A DNA stretch of 64,000 nucleotides from Zygnema cylindricum (GCA_037447655.1 JBBHKE010001277.1:1-64000), one strand, 5' to 3'. Counted from the stretch's first letter, positions 47,830 to 58,893 are shown. Numbers and translations: made by a program. Notes: generated by a model from the sequence alone, not told the origin.

Positions 47830-48192
47830 CTAAGGAATACTAACAAGGTTTACAACTCCATTGAGAAAATACAACGTCCAAGTATTGTTCAAATTCACTT
47901 TCTTTACAACAACTTGACCGTTGACATCATTAACACGTAAGTCCAATCTGACAGTTCCCACTGTATCTATCAAAACAAAAGGTCCACTAGCAACCGTAAT
48001 AATCTTAGGAACTGTAAATTTTCTCAAATCTGTAAACAAACTAAGATCATTATAAACATGATGAGTTGCTCCTGAATCAACTATCCAATATTTATAACTT
48101 TGACTCCCACATGCACAATTAACAACAACATTTCCATATTCTTTCATGATCATAGAAAAGTTTAGAGACTTATCGCCTTGATCGTCATTCAA
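47830..48192 (-). pseudogene. Element D protease region
   Basis: The 120-codon frame contains YWIVDSGATHHVYNDL, the aspartic protease active site DSGA typical of copia, followed by GTVRLDLRVNDVNGQVVVK. The active site is intact. The frame stops at the border to integrase. Confidence 0.88.
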
Positions 48193-48299
48193 ATCTAAAT
48201 AGTGGATTTGATGTCCTCCTCAACGTGATTGTCCAAATCATCCACCACCTCGTCCTCGTTGTCCATTTCGACCTCTTCCTTTTTCCTAGTAAGATGATC

Positions 48300-49437
48300 C
48301 TCCTCCATTTTGTTGATAACACTAAGCACTAACATGTCCCCATTTCCAACAAATATTACATTGTTTTTCCCTATCTGGACAGTTAGTAGCCATATGTCCT
48401 TCTTTATTACACTTATAACAAAGAAAATGACTTAGATCGCCCTAATCGCTATAACCTCTTCCAAAACCTGAATACTGAAAAAAAATTCTACCCCCTCTTG
48501 ATCTAAACCTTCCTCTACCTCCACGACCACGTAGAGAATATACCTCAAACGTGTCAATGAGGTTTACATTACTATTTCCAAATCCTCTACCATCTTTCTC
48601 TTTACTCCTCCTTGCACTTTTTAAAAGGTTAATAGCAAAATCAAAAGTGGGTTTCTCTGTAGATCTTATGACTTCAATTGTGGCATCAAACTTAGATGGT
48701 AATCCATGTAAAAACACAAACACTTTTTCATCTTCAAGAGGAAACTTTCCTGCGCTATTCAACCGCTGAAAACATTAAATTTTTTTAGAGCATCATCAAT
48801 CGACTCATTCCTTTTCATCCTAAACTGAGTGAAGTCTTAAAATACGTAGTTATACTTAGTTGTGAATCCTTTCTCATACAAATTTTGTAAATAAGTCAAA
48901 CAAGCATGAGCTGTATCATAAGTTAACGTATGCCCATGAACCAAACTACAACTACTTTGAAGCAGTCATAGCTGCCATATCTTTAGCATCCCACTTTTTT
49001 CTTCCTTTTGCATCTAATGGTCTTTTCTTTTCTCCTGTATGTATTTTCCACAATTTCTTTGGAGTAAAGGTTCCTTGAATATATCTCCTCCACACAGGAT
49101 AATTATTTCCATTAAACATGATAGTTTTAGAAGAGACTTTATAATCCGACTCTTCATCTGAGCTCGACTCATCATCATCATCGTAAAAAGGTATTTCCAT
49201 TTTTCCCTTTTTGAATTTCTTCTTAGGACTCTCATCATCTGAATTTCCACCAAAGGTAGGAGTTTTACCGAAAGATTCTCCTTCTATCTTTGCCTTTAGA
49301 AATTCGTAAAGTTCCTCCATAGTCGCTAAATCAAACTGAATTGTGAGACAAACCTTCGCCATTGATAACTTCTCCGATTCTCCAACTCCAAAACTAACTT
49401 CGGTGTCTTCTTTCTTTGCCGAATATTCCTCCACCAT
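48300..49437 (-). pseudogene. Element D gag with two zinc knuckles
   Basis: The gag start MVEEYSAKKEDTEVSFGV lies at 49437, 73 bp from the LTR. The middle (48442-48762) has FLHGLPSKFDATIEVI and an Arg/Gly-rich GRGGRGRFRSRGGR block. Then two CCHC knuckles follow (CYKCNKEGHMATNC and CNICWKWGHVSA*C, the second holding a stop) at about 48345-48425. Two knuckles distinguish D from elements A, B and C, which have one. The acidic N-terminal part (EEKSDYKVSS-like) is unusual for copia gag. At least two frameshifts separate the pieces. Confidence 0.8.
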
Positions 49438-49510
49438 AACTTATAAACTCTCAATTCTTAATCAATTCTTAACTCAAATCTAAGTGGAATAAAAACTACT
49501 TGGATACGAA

Positions 49511-50162
49511 TTGATAGGAATAAGAGTCAATCGAATGCGCTCACAAATACTTAAATGTCTCAATGCGGAAGCGATATTAAAATGAAATCAAATATTACAA
49601 CACATTGATAACCCATAGTCCAAGATAGAGGCAAATTGAACACTCAATAAAATAAACTCATATTAACTTAGTCTTAAACATTACACTTCTCTTAACTCAT
49701 TCTTAATTCACGCTTAACTTAATTCCAAATTCACTCTAAATTTTTCTTTCTAATTGATATTCAATCTAACTTACTCGATGGCTTTTTAACTTAGCCGTGG
49801 AAACAATCTATAACACTAACTCTAGAAGTGTCTAAATTTACTTAGACGCAGATATAGTACAACGCAAAATGAAACTACTAGAAACCAAACAGACTTAGTC
49901 CTGTAACGTACACTTAACTTACGCGAAACGAAATAACTAGACTTAGGTCGCACGAAACGAAACTTCTCGAAGTTCGGTACAGATCTTAAGTCAAACGAAA
50001 CAAATCAAATCTAATCGTGTGCACGTGAAGAGTACACGCACGAAATACTAAAACAAGCTATACAAAACAAAACCAAAATGCGCGAACTGTCGCGCGACCA
50101 AAACTAATCCACACTGACAACAAACTAACATTACGTAAATCAAGATTCAACAATTGTAAGTC
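49511..50162 (-). repeat. 5' LTR of element D
   Basis: Partner of 26779-27432. The sequence inside it (minus strand TTCGTATCCAAG) does not match the half-tRNA primer site of A, B and C nor the usual TGGTATCAGAGC plant primer site, so the primer of D is unknown. Confidence 0.85.
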
Positions 50163-51036
50163 TTAACACCTATGTGTAACAAATACATACTTACTTAAGC
50201 GTATGACAATTGTATACGTTGACAATGCCTGTGACGGTTGTCAACGTCTACAATCTTTGATGACGGACGTTATTTTTTGTAGAAGATTATGTCGTCCCAT
50301 GAGTGTTCGTGACATTGTGGACGTACCGCCTCCCAGCCTTTGCTGTTTCACGGTTGAAGAAGATTCATTTTGCCTTTGCGCCGTTCTTTCTGTTGACGTG
50401 AAATGGCATCGGAATGTTGAGACCCCTGGCGAAATAAAATCCGTACCTGACGCAAACGGACAAAACTTAACAAATTGTGTACTTTGCCTCTTTATACCTG
50501 AACGCAAACGGATAAAATATAACGAATAGTGTACCTTTCGTCGTCGCTTGAATTCGTTTGGAATTTGTGTTAAAATTTTTACACGTGCGAATACGTGTAT
50601 CTATTTGTTTTTTGCATATATTTTGTTTTGAAACACATCTTCCTTGTTTTTTAAAGAAAAGTTTGAAGATGATGTTTTTCGGCGTGGCCGTGGATCGAAG
50701 AACACAAGACGACAACATATAGTACATCCTAAATTCGATGATGACTTCTCACTTTTTCTATTTTTTTGTACGGATGAAACTTAAGCGGTTCAGCTCTAAT
50801 TTTTACAAGAAAATGACATAAAAAAACCCTTACTTAGGCACATGGATACGCACCCTTAAATTCATTGTGAAACAGCGTCTCGGTTTTGTTGAGCGCCGTA
50901 ATATTTATTTGATAGTTACATGTGATTTTGTGTGGCGCGGCAAGTTAGTTTTGTTTTAGTTTGGTTCTTTTTTGTTTTGGTTTGTTTAGTACGTTTGTAC
51001 TTTAGATTTGTACGGCGGTGTTTTATTTTCTCGCAG
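50163..51036. other. Host-like sequence, one orphan frame
   Basis: A 108-codon plus frame (50203-50529) has the phrase IVYVDNACDGCQRL and several Cys residues but no family I can name. It overlaps an inverted repeat gttgacaa...ttgtcaac at 50218-50245. Otherwise nothing recognised. Confidence 0.3.
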
Positions 51037-51172
51037 TATACCACGAATCGTTATAAGCATTTTGAACTCTATATTGGCGCCCCAAAATTTTGACATTGAT
51101 ACCTTAAGTAGAAAAAACTACACTATTTAAGTAGGTGGACCATAATATTCCACGTCTCCTGGTACTAACTAG

Positions 51173-52025
51173 TAGTGTTGGGTATCGAGGACCGCTTGCC
51201 GATATTTAATATATATCGATTTTCGGGTACCCGATAATCGATATATCGCTTCGATATATCGAATTTCAAATCATCGCGATATATCGCTGATATTTCGCCA
51301 ATATATCGTATCGCCGATATATCGAAGCTTAAAAAAAAAAAAAAAAAAAAAAAATCTCACAGGTTATCAAAGTCACGTGACTTCTGATAAAGTGACTGTA
51401 AAATCTTTGCCGGAATGAAATACGGTTTTTTCCTGAAAGTCAGTAGAGTGAAGGAGATCTCTGAGGTACATTGACGAGGTACACTTGTGAAGTAAACGTA
51501 CGTTATACGCAAGTACAATTTTACAGACGAAAAAGGTCGGTTTCCAGATATTTGATGATTTTTTAGATTTGATAGTCGCTTACGTGGAAAGACTCGTATT
51601 AGAACACGTATGTAAAACTTATTTACAAACGATACGTGATGTATCCGAGGCCTCTGTAGTACATAAATTTTGTTGTCCGTAATATTACTGAGACCTCATG
51701 GTGTAACCATACCCCAAATAAGTAATCATTAGAATTACAAAATTAGTACTTTTTTGTCGATTAGATTTTGCGACGTCTACCTTTAAGTCACGGAACGAAA
51801 TTCACGGCGTACGTGGCGTATTTGACAATTTGACTTTTTCGCTAAAATAACATATTATATAGAAAAATAAAAATATTAAATTTAAAAAATACTATATATC
51901 GCGATATATATCGCGATAATTTATGTTTGTCTTGGTACGATATATCGAGGATTCTTCTCGATCGATATTCGATATATCGAATATCGAGATTATCGCGATA
52001 TGAATTTACCCGATACCCAACACTA
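51173..52025. mobile_element. hAT-like MITE inserted in the left arm
   Basis: 853 bp, ends tagtgttgggtatcg and cgatacccaacacta (15-bp perfect inverted repeats). It is flanked by ctaactag and ctaattag (51165-51172 and 52026-52033), an 8-bp duplication with one mismatch. The right arm of the host element has the same site without insertion. Both subterminal zones are packed with gatatatcgat-like repeats, and there is a 24-bp poly-A near 51330. No coding capacity. Confidence 0.9.
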
Positions 52026-52169
52026 CTAATTAGAATGACTGACGCTATTTTTTTCTTTACACTAATAATTTCTCAACGCTAATAACAATTCGCGGTGTTC
52101 CGCGTACAGTATGTCGTTTTGCTACACGGCCAATCGTTATTAGCGTTGTGTACGCTAATTCCGTCCCGT

Positions 52170-52445
52170 CTTTTTTTTTTTTTATTCTCCATTAGTGTAG
52201 TTAATTCTATTTTTTTCTTTTTCTATTTAGGGATATTTTCAGTACGTTGTCTCTTAAATAAAGTGGTGTACGGTCAGTGTCAGACCGTGCATAAATGTAC
52301 CTTTTTAAGTTAAAAAGTACAATTAATTAGTTTTAGTAACCGCGGACGCATGAGAATGTGCTTTCTAAAAAGTAAAAAAAACTAGGTCGTAAAAAATCCC
52401 GTTCGCACATATTCGTCTGACAGGTGCGTTTCGACTGTGTGAATG
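52170..52445 (+). repeat. Dispersed repeat, copy 1
   Basis: Matches 63268-63560 in the same orientation: cgttgtctcttaaata, tgtac-ttttaagttaaaaagtac, acgcatgagaatgtg and gtcgtaaaaaatcc. It lies inside the inverted-repeat element, suggesting that the copy at 63 kb belongs to a related element. Confidence 0.85.
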
Positions 52446-53424
52446 TACAATTTGTGTACGATTTGTCAGATTGTGTCCGAAGACCTATATTAGTGTAAGC
52501 ATGTTTGCGACCGACATTTTTTTTTTCAAAGATCCAAATTACCATAATCAAACAATTAGAATGTATGATTTTTTCCAAAATTCACAAATTCTTAAATAGC
52601 GTACACCATGGTAATTATTTTTATACACTAAATAAACTTACACGCTAATAACGATTGGCGGTGTAGTACACCGTGAATCGCTATTAGCGTAATGAAATAG
52701 ATAGCGTAATGAAACAATTAGCGTACTTTACGGTAAATTGTGTTTTTTCGGGTACACCATGATACTAATTTATCATGTACTCTAATTTGTAAACTGCTTT
52801 GTAAAAATTTTCAGCACATAATATGTCCACACTAAAACATGTATATGTACGAAACTGTTCAAATCGTACGCCGTCGCGTTTTTTTGACATATGCGTATGC
52901 CGGAAAATATTTACGCAATTATATATTATTATATTTTCTGTACTTTTAAATATAAAAATGTACGGAATAGTACAGATCTGGCATCCGTACACCACACTAT
53001 TTAAAAGGGAACTAAATTACAATTATGAACCGCATTGAGCGGGGGTACCTCAAATAACGTGCAAAAACATTTAGCGAACTTTATTCTATTTGAGAATTTG
53101 CCCCAATAAAAGGGCACCCCAATTAGCGTCATGTACGCTAATAGCGATTCGCGGTGTACTTTGTTTGATTGGTTAGTGCGCGTACTTTTGTACGACATGC
53201 GATTGTGTAGTACACCTTGAATCGTTATTAGCGTATAGAAATTATTAGTGTAAAGAAAAAAATAGCGTCATTCATTCTAATTTAGTGCCGGGAGACGTGG
53301 CAGATTATGGTCCACGTCCTTAAATAGTGTAATTTATTATATTTAAGGTATCAATGTCAAAATTTTGGGGTGCCGATTTAGCGTACATAAGGCTAATAAC
53401 GATTCACGGTGTACTTTGTTAGCG

Positions 53425-53849
53425 CGTTCGTTTCGTGGGTACTATGGGATTTGAACAACTATGGTTTGAAACTTTGAATATCGTGCATCCGTACAAGTAC
53501 GCACGGCATGTACTCAAAATCCGTACGTGACCTCTTGTTGAACTTGATATAATTTCGAAACCGACAATCTTTTTCTTAACCGACAACATAATTGACGAGC
53601 ACCGACAATTGTTGTACAGACAGAATATCCGTACGAATACCTTATCACATCAAACAGTGAACGACAAACAATGTAAGGCATCCAAAACCGCGTTTTAGTT
53701 TTTCCACTGTTTGTATCGGAGGAAGTGGATGTACTTGCCGTACGATGGCGGCTTTACCCAATTTAATGTTAAAAGAAAACGTGTAAAGGAATACACTATT
53801 AAAGGTGTTTACAAGTGTTGAAACGAAAATAGGTACGTGCCTGGAGGTG
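53425..53849. other. Unassigned sequence with a lone MITE end
   Basis: gatttgaacaactatgg at 53449-53465 equals the right end of the 24961/62329 MITE family, but no matching left end was found within 1 kb, so it is a truncated copy. No gene. Confidence 0.4.
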
Positions 53850-54238
53850 TGGATTGTAGATGAGAGAGAAGGGAAAGAGGAAGGGAAGGAGACACGGGGG
53901 GAGAGACACGAGGGAGTGACACCGCGTATTCGTCGGAGGGGAGGAAGGTGGGAGGGAGGGGAGAGAAGTAGGAAAGTACAAAAAAATGAAATGGAAGGGG
54001 TAAAGAGGAGAGGGGGGTGGGATGAAAGGAGAGAAAGAGGAAGGCCGGGACTGGAGGAGGCGGAAGATAGTAGGAGGAAAGAAGAGAGAGTGGAAATGAC
54101 GGAGAGAGGGAAACAAGAAAGGAAGAGGCACGGGAGTAACAGTAGGCAGGGAGAGAAGGAAGTAGGGAGGGAGAGAAGGAGGAGGGAAAGGAGGGGAAAG
54201 GCCTCGATGAGGGGTGAGGGAAGGGGAGAGAGGAAGGG
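53850..54238 (-). repeat. Long CT tract (GA on plus strand)
   Basis: About 390 bp of purine-rich DNA on the plus strand. Read on the minus strand the tract ends in ccacacctccag near 53843, a good acceptor-like sequence. The frames over it are low complexity and not called. Confidence 0.8.
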
Positions 54239-55336
54239 AAACGAACCGCTGTAGTAATATTTTCACTATTTCTCTGTCAATATCTCCCTTTTCTTCCTCG
54301 TTTCCTTCAACCCTTTATTTTCTTATTTAAGAGGGAGAGTTTTCTTGTTGCCATATTCCATTCCACTCTTTCCTTTCAGTTTGGTCCAAAGTTTGCATTT
54401 CAGTTTTATTCCTTGATTTATTTTTTTAAAGTACATCTCAGATTGAGAGAGGTAGGGAGGGAGGGGGAGAGGGAGAGGGCGAGGTAGAGGGAGAGGGAGA
54501 GAGGGGACGGGGGAGGGGGGAGAGGGAGAGGGAGGGGGACGGGAGGGGAGAGTAAATGTTCATATGCCGACATACCTCATGTATTTGACAGCCCTTAATT
54601 CATTGGGGCTGCACCGCACGTTTAAGAAATAATTTTATTATTTAACACTCAACCATTTTTGAGTGTAAACAAAAAATTCTAACATTTTTAACTTTTTTCC
54701 TACCTATAAATCAATCCCTTGTTTTTTCTCACAAAAAGAGAACCTCTGTTTTATCCTTTCGAATAAGCAAAACCTATACCTATTTATCCTTTGTCTAAGA
54801 GAACCCAAAAAAAGAGTTAATTCTTAATCGCCGAAATCTTCGAAGCTTAAAGATCTTAAAAAGAGTGTAACCAAACCCTCAAGGTTTCGGGTTTCCGAAA
54901 ATTCATGAAACAACTCATTAGTTTACAACACTATCTTTGAGGTCTTTTACGAGTTCTTGGAAACTGAAGGAAATTTTTGGAGGTTGGAGGATAAGTTAAG
55001 AATTCGAAAAATAAGCAACTGGTCAGGTACCGTCCCTTTTCCTTCTCCACCTTCTCCTCCTCCCCCCCATCCTCTCCCTCCCCTCCCTCTTCCTCAACGA
55101 AACTGAAGGAAGTTTCTCCGAAAAATAATGTGACAGAAGCAACTGATCGGGCACTATACCCGATTTCCTTTTTAAAATTCGAATCTTCAAGATTGAAATT
55201 TCGAGTTTCTCCAGACTCGATTTTCACAAAAATCGAGTTTTCCCAAAAGAAATTTCTTCCAAACCTGCATTTTCCAAAGTCCATTTTTTTTCCCCTTTTT
55301 TCCAAACTTGATACCGAAGTGTCCACTGTGTTGATA
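54239..55336. other. Mixed sequence with short CT/GA tracts
   Basis: GA-rich on the plus strand at 54446-54552 and CT-rich at 55027-55093. Frames at 54931-55326 on either strand are partly varied but have no motif, and I do not support a gene here. Confidence 0.3.
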
Positions 55337-55740
55337 CCACCTCCACCTACTCCCCCTCCTCCTTCTCATCCTCCTACAACTCCATTTCTTCCTCCTCCTC
55401 TCCTCTCCTCCTCATTCTCTCCTTCTCCTCATCCTCCTCCTCCTCCCTCTCCCCCTCCTCTTCTTTCCGTTCCCCCTCGTCTTCCCCGTCATGCCTCTTC
55501 CCCTCCCCCTCCCCCTCCTCCTCCCCCTCCCCATCCTCCTTTTCCTCCTCCTCCTCCTCTTCCTCCTCTGTCTCCTCCTTCTCCCCCTCCTCCTCCTCGC
55601 CCTCCTCCTCCTCCCCCCCCCCTCCCCCTCCCCCTCCTCCTCCTCCTCCTCCTCCTCCTCCTCCTCCTCCTCCTCCTCCTCCTCGCCCTCCTCCCCCTCC
55701 TCCTCCTCCTCCTCCTCCTCGCCCTCCTCCTTCCATCCTC
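55337..55740 (+). repeat. (CCT)n-type tract
   Basis: About 400 bp of imperfect cctcct repeats. The core near 55635-55685 is nearly pure. It is followed by ccatttgag and a frame reading KNQSVSVYSSSFEILLFNKI to 55853, which may be a plus-strand exon. Confidence 0.9.
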
Positions 55741-56028
55741 CTCCTACACCATTTGAGAAGAATCAATCGGTGTCTGTGTATTCATCATCATTTGAAATTC
55801 TGTTATTCAACAAAATATCCATGATAAAACTACCTAACTCTAAGAAATTATAATTTAACATAATTTCCAGATCCAGATACTCTATTGGAGGAGGTGAACA
55901 AGTAACTATTCCTGTGGGATCTTTCTGGTGTTTTTAAGGTCGTTGATCTCCTCTCCCTCCTCTTCCTCCCCCTCCTTCCCCTCCTCCTCCCTCTCCTCCT
56001 ACTCCTCCTCCACCACCACCAACACCAC

Positions 56029-56210
56029 CTTCGAAATTATAAAGTTCTGGCGAATGTTCTCCTTCGAAACTGCACTGAAGGTCCACAGAATTTGGACCTA
56101 CGGCGGCATCAGAATCTTTTGTCTTTTCGAAGGTCGCTGATTCGAACAGTTTTGAACCTTCATACAAAATCATTATTTTATCCTCGGCGTTATTTTCCGG
56201 CTTCGAGAGT
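56029..56210 (-). CDS. Candidate exon downstream of a CT tract
   Basis: After the CT tract (minus strand, 56823-56279) comes ttggccgcag, a good acceptor. The open frame then reads LSKPENNAEDKIMILYEGSK, LFESATFEKTKDSDAAVGP and NSVDLQCSFEGEHSPELYNF, ending at GAAG|GTGGTG. The 182-nt exon is acidic and varied, unlike the flanking Gly- or Ser/Pro-rich frames. The next bases would read Gly-rich if unspliced. No family recognised. Confidence 0.35.
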
Positions 56211-56278
56211 CTGCGGCCAAACCCATTTTTCCCCGTGGAGGCCGTTATGCAGATCATTAAGGTAGTGCGAGCGGGAAA

Positions 56279-56823
56279 GAGAGAGGAAGAGCGAGAGCGA
56301 AAGGGAGGGGAAAGAGGAGCGGGAAGGGGAGGGAGGAGGGAGAGGGAGGAAAGGGATTTGGAAATAAAAGAGGGATGGAGGAAAGAGGAAGAAGAATAAG
56401 GGGGAGAGAGAGGAAGGTTGGGAGGTGGAGAGAGGGAGAGAGAGGGGGAGAGGTGGCGGGAGAGGGGGAGGGGAAAAAGAGAGGGAGGAGAGGGAGGAGA
56501 GAGGGAGGAGAGAGATGAAGAATGAGGGAGGAAAGGGATGGAGGAGAGAGAGGAAAGAGAGAGATGGGGGAGAGAGGGAGAAGAGAGGGAGGAGAGAGAT
56601 GTAGCAGGGAGAGGGAGGAGAGAGAGGTAGCAAAGAGAGGGAGAGAGAGGAAGAGAGGAGGAGAGGTCAGGAGGGAGGAGAGGTAAAAGAGAGGGGAGAG
56701 AGAAGAGGGAAAATCGAGGGAGGATTAAAGAGAAGAGAGGGAGGAGAAAGAGGGAGAGGGAGGAGAGAGAGGGAGGGAGGGGAGGGTGGAGAGGGTGGGT
56801 AGAGAGGGAGGGAGGAGAGGAAG
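56279..56823 (-). repeat. Long CT tract (GA on plus strand)
   Basis: About 545 bp, almost only C and T on the minus strand, ending about 70 bp before the acceptor of the candidate exon at 56029-56210. Confidence 0.9.
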
Positions 56824-57459
56824 GATTATCTGAATGTTTTTTTTCTCTCGCTTCGTCATTTTGTGAGGTTTCGACACCATCTCCTCTCATACTTCACACG
56901 AGAAAAAAAACCTATTTTTTCTTACCTCTTCACTTGTAACGTTAGTAGAATCGGAAGCATATGTTATGTTGGGGCAATAATTATAACATTCGGGTTAATT
57001 ATTCGACCTTTTTTCTCCTCGAACTGTTTCTCCGGTTTTCTTCTCAATTTCAGTTCTTTTTTTATTTTTAACTTTCATCGTTTTTTCTTGTCTGTTCCTA
57101 CGAGTTTCCTGCAGTTAAGAAAACATTAAGAATGTAAGACTACTAGTATCTTGGCCTTATGAATTGTTCTTAAGCTTGGATGATATTTGTTTTATCGCGT
57201 TAGATTATATAATGGTTAAAAGAAATTATTTTGTCAGAATTTCTCGATTACAGGCGCACAGACACATATTGTGTGTAAGTGTGTAAGTGAAACGGTATAT
57301 TAAAATGTAGGTATATGAGCATATAAATATATAAAAGCATATTAGAATATGAGTATATAAGTATGGAAAGATATAGGTGTATATTTATATGTAAGTGTGC
57401 ATATACTTATCTATACAGTGTTTGTCTCTAGGAGAGAGAAGAAAAAGAACCTAAACAAT

Positions 57460-57567
57460 TTAGACCGAATGGTAGACATTCACCCTCAAATGTGCCAAAT
57501 ACGAAACTCTATTTGTCTTTTCCCCAGCTGTTTGTTTATCTGTACTTTTTTGTCTTTCCCGTCGAAG
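57460..57567 (-). CDS. Candidate terminal exon
   Basis: The minus strand has ttacacctgcag then an open frame LRRERQKSTDKQTAGEKTN, RVSYLAHLRVNVYHSV and a stop at 57460-57462 (36 codons with stop). Basic, no family recognised. An alternative is a donor at TTGAGG|GTGAAT inside it. Confidence 0.3.
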   Translation of the reverse strand, partial: LRRERQKSTDKQTAGEKTNRVSYLAHLRVNVYHSV

Positions 57568-58167
57568 CTGCAGGTGTAATAAGAACAGCAGTTCCAGATA
57601 AAAGAAGGCCCTAAGATGAAGAGATAAGACAAAGTAAAAATCGATTGGGTACCTTAGTTTTGATATATTGGACCAAAACAAGGTCTTTTTTTTATGATCC
57701 TCTTTTCTGCAGAACGACAAAAAAATGTCAGTTCTTATGCCATACAAAAGAATAATAGCAATGAAACTAAAATACTGGGAAAAATAAGATATCACTAAAT
57801 TTTAAACGTGGCCTAAAATCTCTTATAGCAGGAGGCCATTGGTTTGAGAAATAAAAAAATAAATAATGGCTTCTTTTATTCAACATTTCGTTTTTTTCCA
57901 AAAGCATGTTTCTATTGGAAATCAATCAACGCATTGTTTGGCTCTTTTGTAATCTGGTCTCCTACTTTATGTCCTACTGCTACACCACAAGTCTAGTACT
58001 TTAGATTCGCATTCTGTAGTTATTAAGTGGTTTGTACATACCTTTTTTAGTGTTGATTATTCTTATCGTAGAATCCCTGTTTGTTTTGATTCCCTTTACC
58101 GCAACTAGTCTTACTTTCACTTGTTACGCCTAGGAATAGATCTACCGCGAAGCGCCTTTTTGGCTCC

Positions 58168-58313
58168 CCTGTTCTTTAGGAACACTATAAAACTATCATT
58201 GTTGCTTCCTATAAATTATCAATCAAAAGACACTCATAGGCCTGTTCTTTAGGAACACTATAAAACTATCATTGTTGCTTCCTATAAATTATCAATCAAA
58301 AGACACTCATAGG
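58168..58313. repeat. Perfect 73-bp tandem duplication
   Basis: The unit cctgttctttaggaac...actcatagg occurs at 58168-58240 and 58241-58313 without a mismatch that I can see. It is not a microsatellite, so it is a recent local duplication or an assembly artefact. Confidence 0.95.
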
Positions 58314-58414
58314 GCAAACCTCTACCTTGTTTTATTTGTTTGCCGTTATCTCACTCTATCATTTCTAGCTAGCCTTTTGGCCTTTCATGGCCACTCATTC
58401 AATTGTTTCAACTC

Positions 58415-58516
58415 TTATTTTTCCACTTTCCGAACCAAATAATATATTTGTCGCTGAAAGTCGTCTTCATCTTCCCCGTGAGCGTAATAACAAGCGACAG
58501 CCTCCTTCCTGTTGAC
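58415..58516 (-). CDS. Candidate terminal exon of a spliced gene
   Basis: Acceptor gtgttggcag precedes a 34-codon frame: VNRKEAVACYYAHGEDEDDF, QRQIYYLVRKVEK, stop at 58415-58417. Charged and varied, with G/C-ending codons, unlike the AT-rich flanks. It may be the last exon of the gene represented by 58750-58782 and 58894-59010, because frame 0 is open in all three. Function unknown. Confidence 0.4.
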   Translation of the reverse strand, partial: VNRKEAVACYYAHGEDEDDFQRQIYYLVRKVEK

Positions 58517-58749
58517 CTGCCAACACGATAAAAAAACAAAAGCACAACAACAAAACTCAAGTAAACTAAACAAAGAAATATTTATTATCTCGTCTAATTA
58601 CCTGAATACTGCACAGAAAAAGTAAATCAACCAAAAAAAAAAATCCATCAAAAAAAAGCAATTTTAATGTAATTTGTGTAAGTATGCACACTTGTAGTAC
58701 ACGCGTGTATTTTGTACAAATTTATTTTTAGCATTTTTGAACTCAATTA

Positions 58750-58782
58750 CCATTCTTTTGAAATCCTGTTCTTGGAAAATTT
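58750..58782 (-). CDS. Candidate short exon
   Basis: Acceptor ctttcatttacag, then KIFQEQDFKRM (33 nt), then donor ATG|GTAATT. Frame 0 at both ends. Very short, so weak on its own. Confidence 0.25.
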
Positions 58783-58893
58783 TCTGTAAATGAAAGAAAA
58801 ACACAAAAAAAAATAAAAATAATCGTCATGAGAATCTTGATCCACAAAAAGTAACTGCGGACCTCTTTACTTATTAGTTTAATATTAGGTTAC

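Larger units (their letters stand above)
26779..50162 (-). mobile_element. Copia element D (outermost of the nest), about 6.1 kb plus insertions
   Basis: Two LTRs of about 653 bp (26779-27432 and 49511-50162) bound a minus-strand gag-pol: gag 48442-49437, zinc knuckles about 48300-48440, protease 47830-48192, integrase about 46943-47500, linker 29190-29648, RT 28115-29040 and RNase H 27472-27852. The region 29649-46937 is foreign (element C). The 3' LTR is preceded by a polypurine tract (agagggga on the minus strand). I could not find a target-site duplication or a convincing primer site, so the outer ends may be rearranged. D is divergent from A, B, C and E and more decayed. Confidence 0.85.
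51037..53424. mobile_element. Inverted-repeat element with arms of about 300 bp
   Basis: The left arm (51037-51172 continuing at 52026-52175) is the reverse complement, with scattered mismatches, of the right arm (about 53105-53424). Shared phrases include ccccaaaattttgacattgat, acactattta, tttttctttacactaataat and acgctaataacgattc. The interior has no transposase. A 47-bp near-palindrome centred on gtgtagtacac lies at 52643-52689, and the same gctaataacgattcgcggtgta motif recurs at least seven times. Either one large non-autonomous DNA transposon or two related MITEs in inverted orientation. Confidence 0.8.

Noticed and set aside
26779-50162. A target-site duplication for element D
   Set aside because: Flanks ccata and ttaac do not match, and shifting the ends by a few bases did not help.
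50203-50529. KDZ-type transposase fragment suggested by YVDNAC
   Set aside because: Only one short phrase resembles the family; the remaining residues do not follow.
53799-54266. 150-codon frames on both strands
   Set aside because: Low-complexity translation of a CT/GA tract.
55130-55766. Long Pro/Ser/Leu-rich and Gly/Glu-rich frames on both strands
   Set aside because: They are translations of the CCT/AGG tract; all frames stay open because the repeat lacks stops.
55934-56890. A 318-codon minus-strand frame taken as one gene
   Set aside because: Most of it is CT-tract translation; only the varied part 56029-56210 is kept as an exon candidate.
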